This document shows, one piece after another, positions 22,023 through 31,696 of a stretch of DNA of 64,000 nucleotides. A program made the position numbers and the translations under genes. Position 1 is the stretch's first letter. Every line of letters starts with the position of its first letter. The stretch is taken from the NCBI GenBank assembly GCA_943840615.1, contig CALSVI010000003.1, forward strand, positions 47,151 through 111,150. The letters are read 5' to 3'. The notes beneath the pieces were generated by a model. The model saw nothing but the letters and a program-made list of their open reading frames with translations, ran no database searches and was not told where the DNA came from. Source of the stretch: an uncultured Luminiphilus sp. GTDB lineage: Bacteria; Pseudomonadota; Gammaproteobacteria; Pseudomonadales; Halieaceae.

Positions 22023-23206
22023 TGCGATCGCCGACGGGTCTTCGCTGGGTAGTAGACGATGTGATTCCCCATACCGCCTTATTAAAAAGACTCCTGGGCC
22101 AGGTGAGTGTTGTGCCCGGACGCGATATCAGTCCGTCGCTGATTCGCGACGCGGATATTTTGTTGGTCCGATCGATCACGCGAGTAGACGAGTCACTCCT
22201 CGCAGGGAGTTCGGTTCGCTTTGTCGGTACGGCGACGGCGGGCATAGATCATGTTGATGTCGAGGCAGTCGAGAGCCTTGGCATTCATTGGGCCGCGGCG
22301 CCCGGTTCAAATGCCCTGTCGGTGGTTGAATATGTGCTGTCGGCATTGGCGCTGGCCGATTGGATTCGGCCCCTGATGACAGGGACCGGCATCGGTCTTG
22401 TCGGCTTGGGGGAGGTGGGTGCGCGACTCGCCCAGCGATTGATTAATCTGGGTTGCTCAGTCGTTGCCTACGATCCGCTCTGTCAACGCTGGCCGCGGGG
22501 TGTGCTCAAGGCTGATCTCAATGAGGTGCTTCGGCAGCCTGTGGTCTCATTGCATGCCAGTCTCCACGACAAACCGCCCTATGGATCGCGGGCAATGATT
22601 GATATCGCGCAAGCCGAGCTGATGGTACATGCGCTTCAGAACCGCCAAGAAGGGGGGCTGTTCATTAACGCGGGGAGGGGTGAACTGATGACGGGGGACG
22701 CGCTGGAGATCCTCGGAGAGAGTGCTTGGTCGGTAGTGCTCGATACCTGGCCGGGTGAGCCGGTGCTGGGTGCCAAAGATTTAAGTCGTTGTGACTGGGT
22801 ATCGCCTCACATTGCCGGCCACTCTGCTCAGGCAAGAGCAAGGGGGAGCGATATGCTCGCAGTGGCGATTTCTCAGTGGTCGGGGTTGAGCGAGCATGTG
22901 GAGCCATCGAGTCAAAAGCCTGAATTAAGGGATGCCGTTTTTTTTGACGAATCCAGTACCGCTCATGTGCCCGACGACCCTGTTAATTGGGCTACGCAAT
23001 TTCTGACCGCCAGGGCAGTGTTGGCCCGCGAAGATGCGCGCATCCGCGCGGGTGGATCTGCTGGGCTCAGTGCCGTGGGTTTCGACACGCTGCGCAAAAG
23101 TTACCAGCAGCCGGATGAGTGGTCCGGGAGAGCGATTAAAATGACCCATGCCTCGAGTGCTGTGCGTCAATTGGCGGCAGATCTCGGGTTGAAGGTGACA
23201 CAGTGA
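22022..23206 (+). CDS. pdxB: erythronate-4-phosphate dehydrogenase
   Basis: D-2-hydroxyacid dehydrogenase of the DXP-dependent vitamin B6 pathway, 394 residues. VRFVGTATAGIDHVD and AAPGSNALSVVEYVLSAL identify PdxB; GLVGLGEVGARLAQRL is the NAD motif, and the catalytic Arg, Glu and His are in FINAGRGEL, WPGEPVLG and SPHIAGHSAQ. The C-terminal dimerisation domain containing GFDTLRKSY is PdxB-specific. Confidence 0.95.
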   Translation: MRSPTGLRWVVDDVIPHTALLKRLLGQVSVVPGRDISPSLIRDADILLVRSITRVDESLLAGSSVRFVGTATAGIDHVDVEAVESLGIHWAAAPGSNALSVVEYVLSALALADWIRPLMTGTGIGLVGLGEVGARLAQRLINLGCSVVAYDPLCQRWPRGVLKADLNEVLRQPVVSLHASLHDKPPYGSRAMIDIAQAELMVHALQNRQEGGLFINAGRGELMTGDALEILGESAWSVVLDTWPGEPVLGAKDLSRCDWVSPHIAGHSAQARARGSDMLAVAISQWSGLSEHVEPSSQKPELRDAVFFDESSTAHVPDDPVNWATQFLTARAVLAREDARIRAGGSAGLSAVGFDTLRKSYQQPDEWSGRAIKMTHASSAVRQLAADLGLKVTQ

Positions 23207-23221
23207 AACAGGAGGAAAGTG

Positions 23222-23629
23222 ATGTCTGAGCAGGATAAGGACGAAGCGGCATGGCGCGAGCAGCTCACGGCAGACGAGTTTTATGTCCTGCGTCAGAAAG
23301 GCACCGAGAGGGCCTTCACAGGTGAGTACTGGAACGCTTGGGATAAGGGCGCCTATCGCTGTCGAGGTTGTGGCGAAACGTTGTTTCAGTCGGACACAAA
23401 ATTTGATGCGGGATGCGGTTGGCCCAGCTTTGACAGACCTGTGGCAGGGGCCGCCGTGGTTGAGCTTCAAGACACCAGTCACGGCATGCTCAGAACTGAG
23501 GTGCTATGCCAGCGATGCGGTGGTCACCTGGGCCACGTTTTTCCCGACGGGCCCACGGAGACGGGACAGCGCTACTGTATTAACAGCTTGTCTATCAAGC
23601 TAGAGGCGGAGGAAACGCCCTCCGATTAG
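23222..23629 (+). CDS. msrB: peptide-methionine (R)-S-oxide reductase
   Basis: Repairs methionine-R-sulfoxide in proteins. 135 residues with the zinc-binding pairs CRGC and [25 protein letters not shown] and the catalytic Cys in RYCINSLS. The ATG at 23222 follows a strong GGAGGA; a GTG three bases earlier is also in frame. Cytosolic, with no signal peptide. Confidence 0.95.
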   Translation: MSEQDKDEAAWREQLTADEFYVLRQKGTERAFTGEYWNAWDKGAYRCRGCGETLFQSDTKFDAGCGWPSFDRPVAGAAVVELQDTSHGMLRTEVLCQRCGGHLGHVFPDGPTETGQRYCINSLSIKLEAEETPSD

Positions 23630-23653
23630 ATTGAAGGTGCGTTTTGGAAAATT

Positions 23654-23729
23654 TGGAGCGGGTAACGAGGTTCGAACTCGTGACCTCGACCTTGGCAAGG
23701 TCGCGCTCTACCAACTGAGCTACACCCGC
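23654..23729 (-). tRNA. tRNA-Gly (GCC)
   Basis: 76 bases on the minus strand fold as a cloverleaf: acceptor GCGGGTG pairs with TACCCGC, D-arm GCTCAGTTGGTAGAGC, anticodon loop TTGCCAA (GCC), T-loop GTTCGAACC, encoded CCA. It is paired with tRNA-Glu five bases upstream in the same transcript direction. Confidence 0.96.
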
Positions 23730-23734
23730 TAAAA

Positions 23735-23810
23735 TGGCGTCCCCTAGGGGGTTCGAACCCCTGTTCCCGCCGTGAAAGGGCGGTGTCCTAGGCCACTAGA
23801 CGAAGGGGAC
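23735..23810 (-). tRNA. tRNA-Glu (TTC)
   Basis: 76 bases on the minus strand. GTCCCCTTCGTCTAGTGGCC begins the cloverleaf, the anticodon loop is CTTTCAC (TTC), the T-loop is GGTTCGAACCC and CCA is encoded. Likely co-transcribed with the adjacent tRNA-Gly. Confidence 0.96.
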
Positions 23811-23951
23811 AGTGATCCTTACAACAGAAGGCGCGCATGTTAGTGACCCCCCGTTGGCGCGTCAAGGCGAATTTCGTGTTCCTTCTGATGCGTACCGCGA
23901 TTGGTTACACTACGCCGCACTTCGGAGAGTCGTCTCAAGGAAGCATCACAC

Positions 23952-24871
23952 ATGTCTTATGCGCTCGAAATTGAGGGCCTGGAGAAAATCTATGCCAACG
24001 GCCTACAGGCGCTCAAAGGCATTGATCCTCAAAGTCGCCCAAGGAGATTTCTTCGCGCTGTTAGGTCCCAACGGCGCGGGTAAATCCACCACCATCGGCG
24101 TGATCTGCTCCCTCGTCAACAAGACCGCGGGTACCGTAAGGGTTAAGGGCGTTGATATTGACGCTGATTTTCCCAGGCGCTAAGCGTCATCTTGGTGTCG
24201 TGCCCCAGGAATTTAATTTCAACGTTTTCGAGAGTGTCGAGGATATTCTCATTCATCAGGCGGGTTATTACGGTATTCCGTTGAAGACGGCCCGCGAACG
24301 CATCGACACCTACCTCGCAAAGCTAGGTTTAACGGACAAGCGCCATACTCGCGCCAGGATGCTCTCTGGCGGCATGAAGCGCCGGCTAATGATTGCGCGG
24401 GCACTGATTCATGAGCCTAGCGTACTGATTCTCGATGAGCCCACCGCGGGCGTGGATATCGAGATGCGTCGCGCGATGTATGATTTTCTCAAAGAGATCA
24501 ATGCGGCGGGTACCACGATCATTCTGACGACGCATTATCTTGAGGAGGCCGAGAGCCTCTGCCGTAACATTGCGATCATTAACCACGGCGAGATCGTGAC
24601 CAATACCTCGATGAAAAACTTGCTTCGAGAGCTGCACCGGGAGACCTTTATTCTCGATGCGCGTGAACAGTTGCCTGAGGACTTGGTGGTGGAGGGCTTT
24701 GAACTGACACGCGTCGATGATTTTTGTCTCCAGGCACACATAGAGCAGGGGCAAGATATCGCAGAGTTGATGTCGCGCTTGCATGACCGGGGTGTCGGCA
24801 TCATTAGCATGCGCAATCGTGAAAATCGGCTGGAGCAAATGTTTGTGTCGCTATTGGAGCAGGGCGCATGA
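23952..24871 (+). pseudogene. ABC exporter ATPase with two frameshifts
   Basis: ATPase of a YadG/YadH-type ABC-2 exporter. The protein is complete only if two single-base insertions are corrected: an extra C near 24027 (GATCCTC) and another near 24172 (TTTTCCCAGG). The first frame gives MSYALEIEGLEKIYANG, the second LLGPNGAGKSTTIG (Walker A), the third VVPQEFNFNVFE (Q-loop), LSGGMKRRLMIARAL (signature), VLILDEPTAGVD (Walker B) and LTTHYLEEAE (switch His). All motifs are intact and the downstream permease is whole, so sequencing error is as likely as true inactivation. The start is ATG 23952 behind AAGGA. Confidence 0.8.
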
Positions 24872-25641
24872 CTCCCTACGAGCAATACATTGCACTGTTA
24901 ACGTTGCTGCGAAAGGAGATTCGCCGTTACACACGCATCTGGACCCAAACGCTGCTGCCCTCCGCGATTACCATGTCGCTCTACTTCTTGATTTTCGGCA
25001 GCCTCATCGGCTCGCGAATCGGTCAAATGGGAGGTGTCAGCTACATGGAGTTTGTGGTGCCGGGCCTCATTATGATGGCGATTGTCACCAATTCTTATGC
25101 GAACGTGGTGTCGTCTTTCTTTGGTTCAAAATTTAATAACAGCATCGAAGAGTTGCTCGTATCGCCCACACCCAACCACATTATCTTATTGGGCTTTGTG
25201 TCTGGCGGCGTGAGTCGGGGCATGCTGGTCGCGGTTATTGTCACCACGGTTGCCTCTCTGTTCGTTGAGCTCAACATTCATAGTTATGCAGTGGTCGTGG
25301 CCGTGGTGGCGCTCACCTCTGTTCTGTTTTCGCTTTGTGGACTGATCAACGCCGTCTTCGCCAATACTTTCGACGACATCTCCATCGTGCCGACCTTTGT
25401 GCTCACGCCGCTAACCTATCTTGGAGGGGTCTTTTATTCGCTGGAGCTGCTGCCCGATTTTTGGGCAACGGTTTCTCAGGCCAACCCTCTGGTCTATGTG
25501 GTGAACGCCTTTCGGTTCGGCGTGCTGGGTGTGAGTGATGTCAGCGTCGGATTTGCGTTTGCCATGATTGGCTCCTTTACGCTGGTCGCTTACCTTTATG
25601 CAGCCCATCTGCTCAGAACGGGCAAGCGACTGAGAACCTAA
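24868..25641 (+). CDS. ABC-2 type transporter permease
   Basis: 257-residue inner-membrane permease with about six hydrophobic segments and the ABC-2 signature GLINAVFANTFDDISIVPTFVLTPLTYLGG in part. It overlaps the ATPase gene by 4 bases (ATGA), so both form one exporter of the YadGH type. The substrate is unknown. Confidence 0.9.
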   Translation: MTPYEQYIALLTLLRKEIRRYTRIWTQTLLPSAITMSLYFLIFGSLIGSRIGQMGGVSYMEFVVPGLIMMAIVTNSYANVVSSFFGSKFNNSIEELLVSPTPNHIILLGFVSGGVSRGMLVAVIVTTVASLFVELNIHSYAVVVAVVALTSVLFSLCGLINAVFANTFDDISIVPTFVLTPLTYLGGVFYSLELLPDFWATVSQANPLVYVVNAFRFGVLGVSDVSVGFAFAMIGSFTLVAYLYAAHLLRTGKRLRT

Positions 25642-25646
25642 AGGCG

Positions 25647-26432
25647 ATGTCCGGTGTGCTGGGTAAGAAGGTCGCCGCGCCTGAGGCTTATGCGCCCGAC
25701 GTTCTTGAGCGAATTATTCGCCCCCCGGCCTCCGCAGTAACCCGGTTTGGCTGGGATATTTGGCATGTCTATGAATTATCCTGGTGCATCGAGGATGCCG
25801 TCGCGCATTGGGTAGGATGGTTCGGGATTCCAGCTGACTCTCCTGCGACGGTCGAGTCTAAGTCGTTAAAGCTCTACCTCAACTCCCTAAATCATCATCG
25901 TTTCTCGCATCATTCCGAGGCGCTGGAAACCATTTCGAGAGACATTTCGGCGCGTGTCGGGGCCGAGGTGTTATTGCACTGTTTGCCGGTGTCGGAGTTG
26001 TCGGGTGTTACCGAGGAGCTCGAGGGCATCAATCTTCCCGGTTGCAACCTAGGCGCAGGGCCTGAGACAATCTGTGCTAATACGTTGACGCATTCACCAG
26101 GGAAGGGGAACGTCGTGTCTGAACATCTCATAAGCCATAGCTTGCGCTCTTTATGTCCCGTCACGGCTCAGCCGGATTGGGGCAGTCTTTCCATTCGCTA
26201 TACCGGCCAATCGATCGATCACGCTAGCGTGTCGGCCTATCTCAGTGCTTATCGCTCTCATCAGGGTTTTCATGAGCAGTGTGTTGATCAGATCTACACG
26301 GATCTTATGACGCTGACACCGGCATCGCTTCAAGTTGTCGCGTTTTACCAGCGCCGCGGTGGAGTCGACATTACGCCCTGGCGGAGCACAGAGCCGCTTT
26401 TCCCTAATCCCCAGCGTTTGGGGCGCCAGTAG
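25647..26432 (+). CDS. queF: 7-cyano-7-deazaguanine reductase
   Basis: NADPH-dependent reductase that makes preQ1 for queuosine in tRNA. The 261-residue size is that of the long, E. coli-type (YqcD) enzyme with two tunnel-fold halves. The substrate motif ESKSLKLYLNS lies at residues 70-80 and the thioimide-forming Cys170 in SLCPVTAQPDWGS. Confidence 0.95.
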   Translation: MSGVLGKKVAAPEAYAPDVLERIIRPPASAVTRFGWDIWHVYELSWCIEDAVAHWVGWFGIPADSPATVESKSLKLYLNSLNHHRFSHHSEALETISRDISARVGAEVLLHCLPVSELSGVTEELEGINLPGCNLGAGPETICANTLTHSPGKGNVVSEHLISHSLRSLCPVTAQPDWGSLSIRYTGQSIDHASVSAYLSAYRSHQGFHEQCVDQIYTDLMTLTPASLQVVAFYQRRGGVDITPWRSTEPLFPNPQRLGRQ

Positions 26433-26437
26433 CCACC

Positions 26438-26956
26438 ATGCCTCTCAGGCGAATTAGCGTAGGTGCCCTTCTGGGCGCGTTAGTGTGTGTGTGTGCCGTA
26501 TTTCCGTCGGAGCCTTCACGCAGTGCTCCGGGTCTCACAGAGGTGGAGCTAAAGGCGGTCTTTCTTCTGCGCTTGCCCCAGTTCGTCAGCTGGCCTGATC
26601 AGCGTCCTGCGTCGACGTTTTGTATTACCGACGCCTCCGACGTCTCCACCCTACTGACCGATATGGTGGCGTCAGCCCCGCGAGGCCGCACGGTGCGTTC
26701 CATCAGTACCGGCGATATTGAGGGTTGTGATGTTGTGTATGGCGCAGCGACCGCGGCTCATCAGGGCAGTGCGGTTGCTCTATGGGTGAGTGACGAGCCT
26801 GGGTTTGCCAAAGGTGGCGGCATGGTTGAGCTCAAGCGCCGGGGAGCCCGCATGGGGCTGGTAGTAAACCTCGCGGCACTGGAGTCTGCCGGACTCAAAG
26901 CCAGCAGTAAATTGTTGCAGCTCTCTGAGGTGGTAGGAGCGGGCACAAATGATTAA
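26438..26956 (+). CDS. YfiR-family periplasmic protein
   Basis: 172 residues with an N-terminal signal/anchor (GALLGALVCVCAVFP) and the YfiR-family opening ELKAVFLLRLPQFVSWP. Further family features are FCITD, then GCDVVYG and VNLAALESAGLKASSKLLQL at the end. In Pseudomonas, YfiR restrains the CHASE8-containing cyclase YfiN from the periplasm. Here the overlapping next gene encodes a CHASE8-like sensor with kinase output, so the same periplasmic control is inferred for a phosphorelay. Confidence 0.85.
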   Translation: MPLRRISVGALLGALVCVCAVFPSEPSRSAPGLTEVELKAVFLLRLPQFVSWPDQRPASTFCITDASDVSTLLTDMVASAPRGRTVRSISTGDIEGCDVVYGAATAAHQGSAVALWVSDEPGFAKGGGMVELKRRGARMGLVVNLAALESAGLKASSKLLQLSEVVGAGTND

Positions 26957-28925
26957 GCGACCGCGAACAACGTCTATACATCGCCACCTTGCTGGGGTGG
27001 GGGCATTCATCACCGGTGTCGTAGGGGGATTGTTCCTGCTGGTGTTGGTCGGGGTGACACTGGAGACCTCTCGTAGTCAGGTGCTGGAGCGAAGTACGGC
27101 GCTAGGCAGCGTGCTGGCTTCTAACCTCACCGCCTCTATTGTGTTTCAGGATCCAGCCACGGCGGCAGAGTTGCTCAACGGGCTGCGGACTGTCGAGGAT
27201 GTTATCCAAGCGCAGCTGACGCTCCCCGGGGGCGACGCTTTCGTGACGTATCGGCGCTCGCTTATTGACGACAGCTCGGAGAGTTTCGACGTGTACTCGG
27301 AGTCGCTGACGGTGCCGGTGTTGCTCGATGAGGAGCAGATCGCCTCTCTCGAGCTGCGAGTGGATTTATGGCCCGTCTACCAGCAGCTGGCCTGGATTTC
27401 GGGCGTTGCATTGGTGTTGTGGTTGCTGGGGATGGTCGCGGCTTATGTGTTGTCCCAAGTCTTTAATGCGCGCATTACCGAGCCGCTGTCCGACCTTGCA
27501 GATATGATGTCTGAGGTAACCGACCGCGAGGACTATAGCCAGCGCTTTCGTTACGCGGTGCAAAATGAGTTGGGGTCTGTTGTCGATGCCTTTAACGAGA
27601 TGCTTGAGAGGATCGGTGACCGCGAGCAGCGCCTGCGGAAGATGATTGTTGAGTTGGAGGAGGCCCGCGACCAGGCGGAGTCAGCGGCTCGTTCAAAATC
27701 GAGCTTTCTGGCCAATATGTCGCATGAGATCCGCACGCCCATGAACGGCGTGATGGGCATGATCGCCCTCTTGAAACAGGGGGAGTTGACTGAGCAGCAG
27801 CGCGCATATTTCGAAACGATCGAGCGTTCCGCTGATGCGCTGCTTCTGATTATTGATGACATTCTCGATTTCACCAAGATCGAGGCCGGACGGCTCGAGC
27901 TGGGCAAGTCGGCGTTTAGGCTGCGCGACAGTTTGAGTTCGATTGAGGCGTTATTTTCCGAGCCGGCGTCACAAAAAGGCCTCACCCTCACGTTTGCGGT
28001 GGATAAAGCGATACCTGAATTCATTGTGGGTGATGCCGGAAGGATAAGGCAGATCCTGTTGAATCTTATCGGTAACGCAGTGAAATTCACCGATGCCGGT
28101 GATATCCGAGTACAGGCAGGCATCAGCGAGGGCGGTGACGGTCCGCAAGTGCGATTCACTGTGACAGACACTGGTCCGGGGATTCACCCTGATGACCAGA
28201 CCCGGATATTTGGTGAGTTTTATCAGGCCGATGTCAGCCTTACCCGTGCTCATGGCGGCACGGGTCTGGGGCTTGCGATCACAGAGCAATTGGTTCAACT
28301 AATGGGCGGGCGTATCGGCTTTGATTCAAGTTGGGGTAAAGGATCCTCGTTTTGGGTAGAGCTGCCTATGCCAACCCCCGGTGAGGTGACGACGAGCGAG
28401 GCGCCTCAGTCAGAGCAAATGGGGGCGTCGCGCGGCAATGAGTCAGCGCGCCTTCAGCGCCTTACCAACCCGTCGGCATCTGCGTCGGCGCCGACTGCCG
28501 GTGCGACGGAATATCCGCTTCCTGTCTCCTACGATCTGCAGGTTCTGGTTGCGGAGGATTCCGAGGTCAACCAGTTCATTATTCGCGAGTTATTGGCGAA
28601 ATGGGGTATCGAAATCGAGGTGACTGCCGATGGGCTGGAGGCCGTTAACGCCTTCAGAGAGCGTGAGTTCGACTTGATCCTGATGGATATTCAGATGCCA
28701 GAGATGGATGGGCTGGAGGCGACGCGTCAGATTTGCCGGCTGCAACGTGATGAGGGCCTGCACCCGCACTGCGAGATCGTCGGATTATCTGCCCATGCCA
28801 TGAGCGGTGACCGCGAGCGTTACTTGGCTGAGGGCATGGTCGATTACCTGACCAAACCGATTCGCACGGAAGCGCTGCGAGGGGTGCTGGACGCATGCCT
28901 CGACCAAAAGAAGACAAGGTTGTGA
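26949..28925 (+). CDS. hybrid sensor histidine kinase, CHASE8-like
   Basis: 658 residues: TM1 (about 17-39), periplasmic CHASE8-like domain (40-145, with SNLTASIVFQDPATAAELL), TM2 (149-171), HAMP (172-225), HisKA with phospho-His259 in ANMSHEIRTPMNGVMG, HATPase with N376 (NAVKFTD) and GTGLGLAI, a linker, then a receiver domain with phospho-Asp580 in LMDIQMPEMDG. No DNA-binding or cyclase output is attached, so a separate phosphotransfer or response protein must exist. It overlaps the YfiR gene by 8 bases, which strongly links them functionally. Confidence 0.92.
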   Translation: MIKRPRTTSIHRHLAGVGAFITGVVGGLFLLVLVGVTLETSRSQVLERSTALGSVLASNLTASIVFQDPATAAELLNGLRTVEDVIQAQLTLPGGDAFVTYRRSLIDDSSESFDVYSESLTVPVLLDEEQIASLELRVDLWPVYQQLAWISGVALVLWLLGMVAAYVLSQVFNARITEPLSDLADMMSEVTDREDYSQRFRYAVQNELGSVVDAFNEMLERIGDREQRLRKMIVELEEARDQAESAARSKSSFLANMSHEIRTPMNGVMGMIALLKQGELTEQQRAYFETIERSADALLLIIDDILDFTKIEAGRLELGKSAFRLRDSLSSIEALFSEPASQKGLTLTFAVDKAIPEFIVGDAGRIRQILLNLIGNAVKFTDAGDIRVQAGISEGGDGPQVRFTVTDTGPGIHPDDQTRIFGEFYQADVSLTRAHGGTGLGLAITEQLVQLMGGRIGFDSSWGKGSSFWVELPMPTPGEVTTSEAPQSEQMGASRGNESARLQRLTNPSASASAPTAGATEYPLPVSYDLQVLVAEDSEVNQFIIRELLAKWGIEIEVTADGLEAVNAFREREFDLILMDIQMPEMDGLEATRQICRLQRDEGLHPHCEIVGLSAHAMSGDRERYLAEGMVDYLTKPIRTEALRGVLDACLDQKKTRL

Positions 28926-28947
28926 GTCTAAGGATGGGAGGTGGAAG

Positions 28948-30040
28948 ATGGGAACCAAAGTGTTGAGTCGACTAAGTTACGCAGAGATTGGCGCCGTCCT
29001 TGCCATTAGCCTGGTCGTGGAGCACAGCGCTCTGGCGCAAACTGTGCCCACTGATTTGTTGGATCTATCCATTGAGGATTTGTTTGACGCCAATGTGGTG
29101 AGTGAGGCAGACCGGGCCGAGACAAGGCGCAAGTGGCACCTGTCATACACTTATGCGATTTCAGAGTACGAGGAGTATTACCTCGGTACCAATCGTGTTT
29201 CCTACGACGACGTATTATTTTCTCCGGGCGTCGACGCGAGAACGGACAATAACTATCCCGTGGTGCCGACTGAAATCACGCAGGAGGTTCATGCCCTCAG
29301 GCTCGGCTACGATCTCACCGAGGCGCTGACCGTCAGAGCGCAGCTGCCCTTTGTCATGCAAAGTACCGATCACATCTCCATCATCCTCCGGTTACGACGC
29401 GTTCAATATCAGCTCGGAGGGGGTGGGGGATATTGCGTTGGTGCTGGATTCCACGATCCGTCAGACGCTGAACAGCAGCTGGAAGATTGGTGCGGGCCTC
29501 AGCATGCCGACGGGCTCCATTGACGAGGAGGGCGATACGCCGCGCGCCCCTGGAAATCAGCAGCTGCCTTACACCATGCAGCTGGGCTCCGGAACCTGGG
29601 ATGTTCCGCTGTTTTTGAGTTTTAGGAAATATGAGGCCGGCTGGGACTGGGGCGTGGATGCGAGCTTTACGATGCGGACCGGCGAAAATGATCGAGATTA
29701 TCGGCTTGGAAACAAGGGCGCTCTGGGAGGCTGGCTGGTATGGAAGGGCGCGTCTGCGCTGCGGCCGGGTGTGCGACTGGATTATCGTTGGCGGGATGAG
29801 ATCCACGGCGAGGATGCCTCGCTGCGGGTGCCGATACCGGCCTTCCCTTACCCCGCGCCGGTGACAAACCCCAATGCATTTGGGGGTGAGCAGGTCGATG
29901 TAACGCTATTTGCGAGGTTGCCCTTTGCCGCCGGTTGGTATGCAGAGGCTACCTATGCTCAACCCATCTACCTCGATCTGAATGGTCCGCAATCGTCGCA
30001 GAAGTACCATTTCAGTATCGAGATCGGCACCTCGTTTTAG
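28948..30040 (+). pseudogene. outer-membrane beta-barrel protein, one frameshift
   Basis: A signal peptide (ISLVVEHSALAQ) is followed by TVPTDLLDLSIEDLFDANV, a plug-like leader common in outer-membrane proteins encoded beside YfiR genes, then alternating polar/hydrophobic barrel strands ending in a C-terminal Phe (SIEIGTSF). The frame changes at about 29385, where one extra C in ATCATCCTCC breaks the gene; corrected, about 363 residues result. It lies 22 bases after the sensor kinase behind GGGAGG, completing a YfiR-kinase-barrel trio. Function is unknown; the barrel may transport or sense an outer-membrane signal. Confidence 0.72.
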
Positions 30041-30091
30041 TCGCCGGAAGGCGTAGTCGCCGCGAGGGGCTGTGCTAAACTCCGCGCCCAC

Positions 30092-30179
30092 GGAGAGCTG
30101 GCCGAGTGGTCGAAGGCGCACGCCTGGAAAGTGTGTATACCGTAAGGTATCGAGGGTTCGAATCCCTCGCTCTCCGCCA
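30092..30179 (+). tRNA. tRNA-Ser (GGA)
   Basis: 88 bases: acceptor GGAGAGC pairs with GCTCTCC, anticodon loop CTGGAAA (GGA), a long variable arm (GTATACCGTAAGGTAT) typical of serine tRNA, T-loop GGTTCGAATCC and encoded CCA. Confidence 0.95.
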
Positions 30180-30327
30180 TATAGTCCCGCGACCAGTAAC
30201 GGCCTAACCTGTTGCTGCTGTCCAGCCTTCCCGTGCGCCGCAAAGATGCCTCAAGCTACTCCCTTATGCTCTAATCCAGAATCCGGCGGGAAAGGGTTAC
30301 CACTATGCATAAGACCAAAAGGATCTG

Positions 30328-30507
30328 ATGAGTATGAGAGCCGAACTTCAGGACGTGATGAATATGCTGCGTAGACTTCAGGGATCCATCGATTCCGGAA
30401 GCGCCACGGAAGAGCTGGGCGCAGAGGTCGACGACATAATGGATGCGCTGTTTGAGGCAATGAAAAAGCTCCCCGAGGAAACCGTTGCGTCTGAAGAGGG
30501 CGGTTAG
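30328..30507 (+). CDS. small acidic protein (59 aa)
   Basis: Short reading frame below common size cut-offs: ATG 30328 behind AAAAGGA, 59 residues, rich in Glu/Asp/Met and predicted almost entirely helical (MRAELQDVMNMLRRLQG, LFEAMKKLPEE). Its stop overlaps the stop of the convergent serine hydrolase gene by three bases. The strong ribosome site and amphipathic periodicity support translation. No family recognised. Confidence 0.55.
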   Translation: MSMRAELQDVMNMLRRLQGSIDSGSATEELGAEVDDIMDALFEAMKKLPEETVASEEGG

Positions 30508-31691
30508 TTCGCCAAGGCTCCGGTAACCCGATTAATGGCCTCAGTTGCGTAAAAAAAGGGTTGCCCGGGGAGGATATTCCAGCCTGTTAGCACGATCACC
30601 AGCTCCAGCTCTGGAAGCAGGATGGGTCGCTGTCCGCCAAAGCCTTTTCCAAAATACGCTTGCTGGGTAGCGCCGCGAAAGGAGTAAGACTGTGACCACC
30701 ATGCGTCACCATATCCTTCGCCTTCGGCGCCGCTAGGGTAGCGGGGTACCAGCGAGGCCTGCGCCCAGGCTTCAGGGATGATCTGACCTGTTTTCCAGCG
30801 CCCGTTTTGCAAAAAAAGCTGGGTGATCTTTGCGAGGTCGCGAGTCGAGAGGTAGAGGCCCTCTTGAGCGTCTGTGAGCCCAAAAGGCGTCCGGTCCCAG
30901 TAATAGTGCTCTATGCCGAGCGGGCCAAAGAGGTGCTGTACCGCGAACTCCTCAATATCAATGCCGGTCGCTTGCCGGAAGATATGACCCAAAATCAGTG
31001 TGGCGCCGCTGTTGTAATTAAAGCTGACGCCCGGTTCTTGGCGCATGGGCAGATCGATGGTGTATTGCACCCAGTCATGGGCCTTGGCCATGATCGCAAA
31101 TGAATTCTCCGGATCGGTGTAGGGCAGATTTTCGTCCCATAGCAAGCCGTCGCTCATTGTCAGTAGGTGGCGCAGTGTCATGGCCCGCTTGCGGTCGTCG
31201 ATATTGGCAACTGCGTCGGCATCAAAAAAAGACAAGACGGGCGTCTCCAGATCGGGAAACACCTCTTGCGCTATGGCGATGCCGATGATGGCCGAGACGA
31301 CTGACTTGGTAACCGACTGCATCGAGTGAAGAGTGGTATGTCGGTAATAAGGGTGCCACCAGGCGTTAAAGTAGTTATAGGGGCCGCTGGGGTCATTCAC
31401 CACCAGAGGGCCAGGCGTGGCGGCCTCTTCTTTATAGAGCAACGTGTAGTCGTGTTCGTAATAGGCTTCGAAGACGATCTTCCCATGGCGCGCGACGAGG
31501 AAGGAGTCGATGTAGCCGTATTTTCCGGCGAGCAGATCTTCATGGATCAGCGCGAGCGCGTCCGCTGAAAGCCCGACTTCTTCTGGATCGGCTGTTTCCC
31601 AGTCGCCGGCAGCCGGTATTTGCGCGGCAGCACCGAACGAGTTGATCGTCAAAGAGAGGAATACAAAGAACCAAGACCTCACCTGCGGCAA
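30504..31691 (-). CDS. beta-lactamase-family serine hydrolase
   Basis: 395 residues with a signal peptide (FVFLSLTINSFGAAA) and the class C/penicillin-binding fold: SVTK (Ser nucleophile, in MQSVTKSVVSAIIG), YNS in FNYNSGATLIL, and the LLTMSDGLLWDE segment usual in esterase-type members. Probably a periplasmic esterase or peptidase rather than a resistance enzyme. A 44-residue membrane protein gene sits 5 bases upstream on the same strand. Confidence 0.85.
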   Translation of the reverse strand: MPQVRSWFFVFLSLTINSFGAAAQIPAAGDWETADPEEVGLSADALALIHEDLLAGKYGYIDSFLVARHGKIVFEAYYEHDYTLLYKEEAATPGPLVVNDPSGPYNYFNAWWHPYYRHTTLHSMQSVTKSVVSAIIGIAIAQEVFPDLETPVLSFFDADAVANIDDRKRAMTLRHLLTMSDGLLWDENLPYTDPENSFAIMAKAHDWVQYTIDLPMRQEPGVSFNYNSGATLILGHIFRQATGIDIEEFAVQHLFGPLGIEHYYWDRTPFGLTDAQEGLYLSTRDLAKITQLFLQNGRWKTGQIIPEAWAQASLVPRYPSGAEGEGYGDAWWSQSYSFRGATQQAYFGKGFGGQRPILLPELELVIVLTGWNILPGQPFFYATEAINRVTGALAN

Positions 31692-31696
31692 CCTCG

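Noticed and set aside
23952..24200. Programmed ribosomal frameshifting in the ABC ATPase
   Set aside because: Two shifts lie within about 150 bases, with no slippery heptamer or stimulatory hairpin; single-base insertions explain both more simply.
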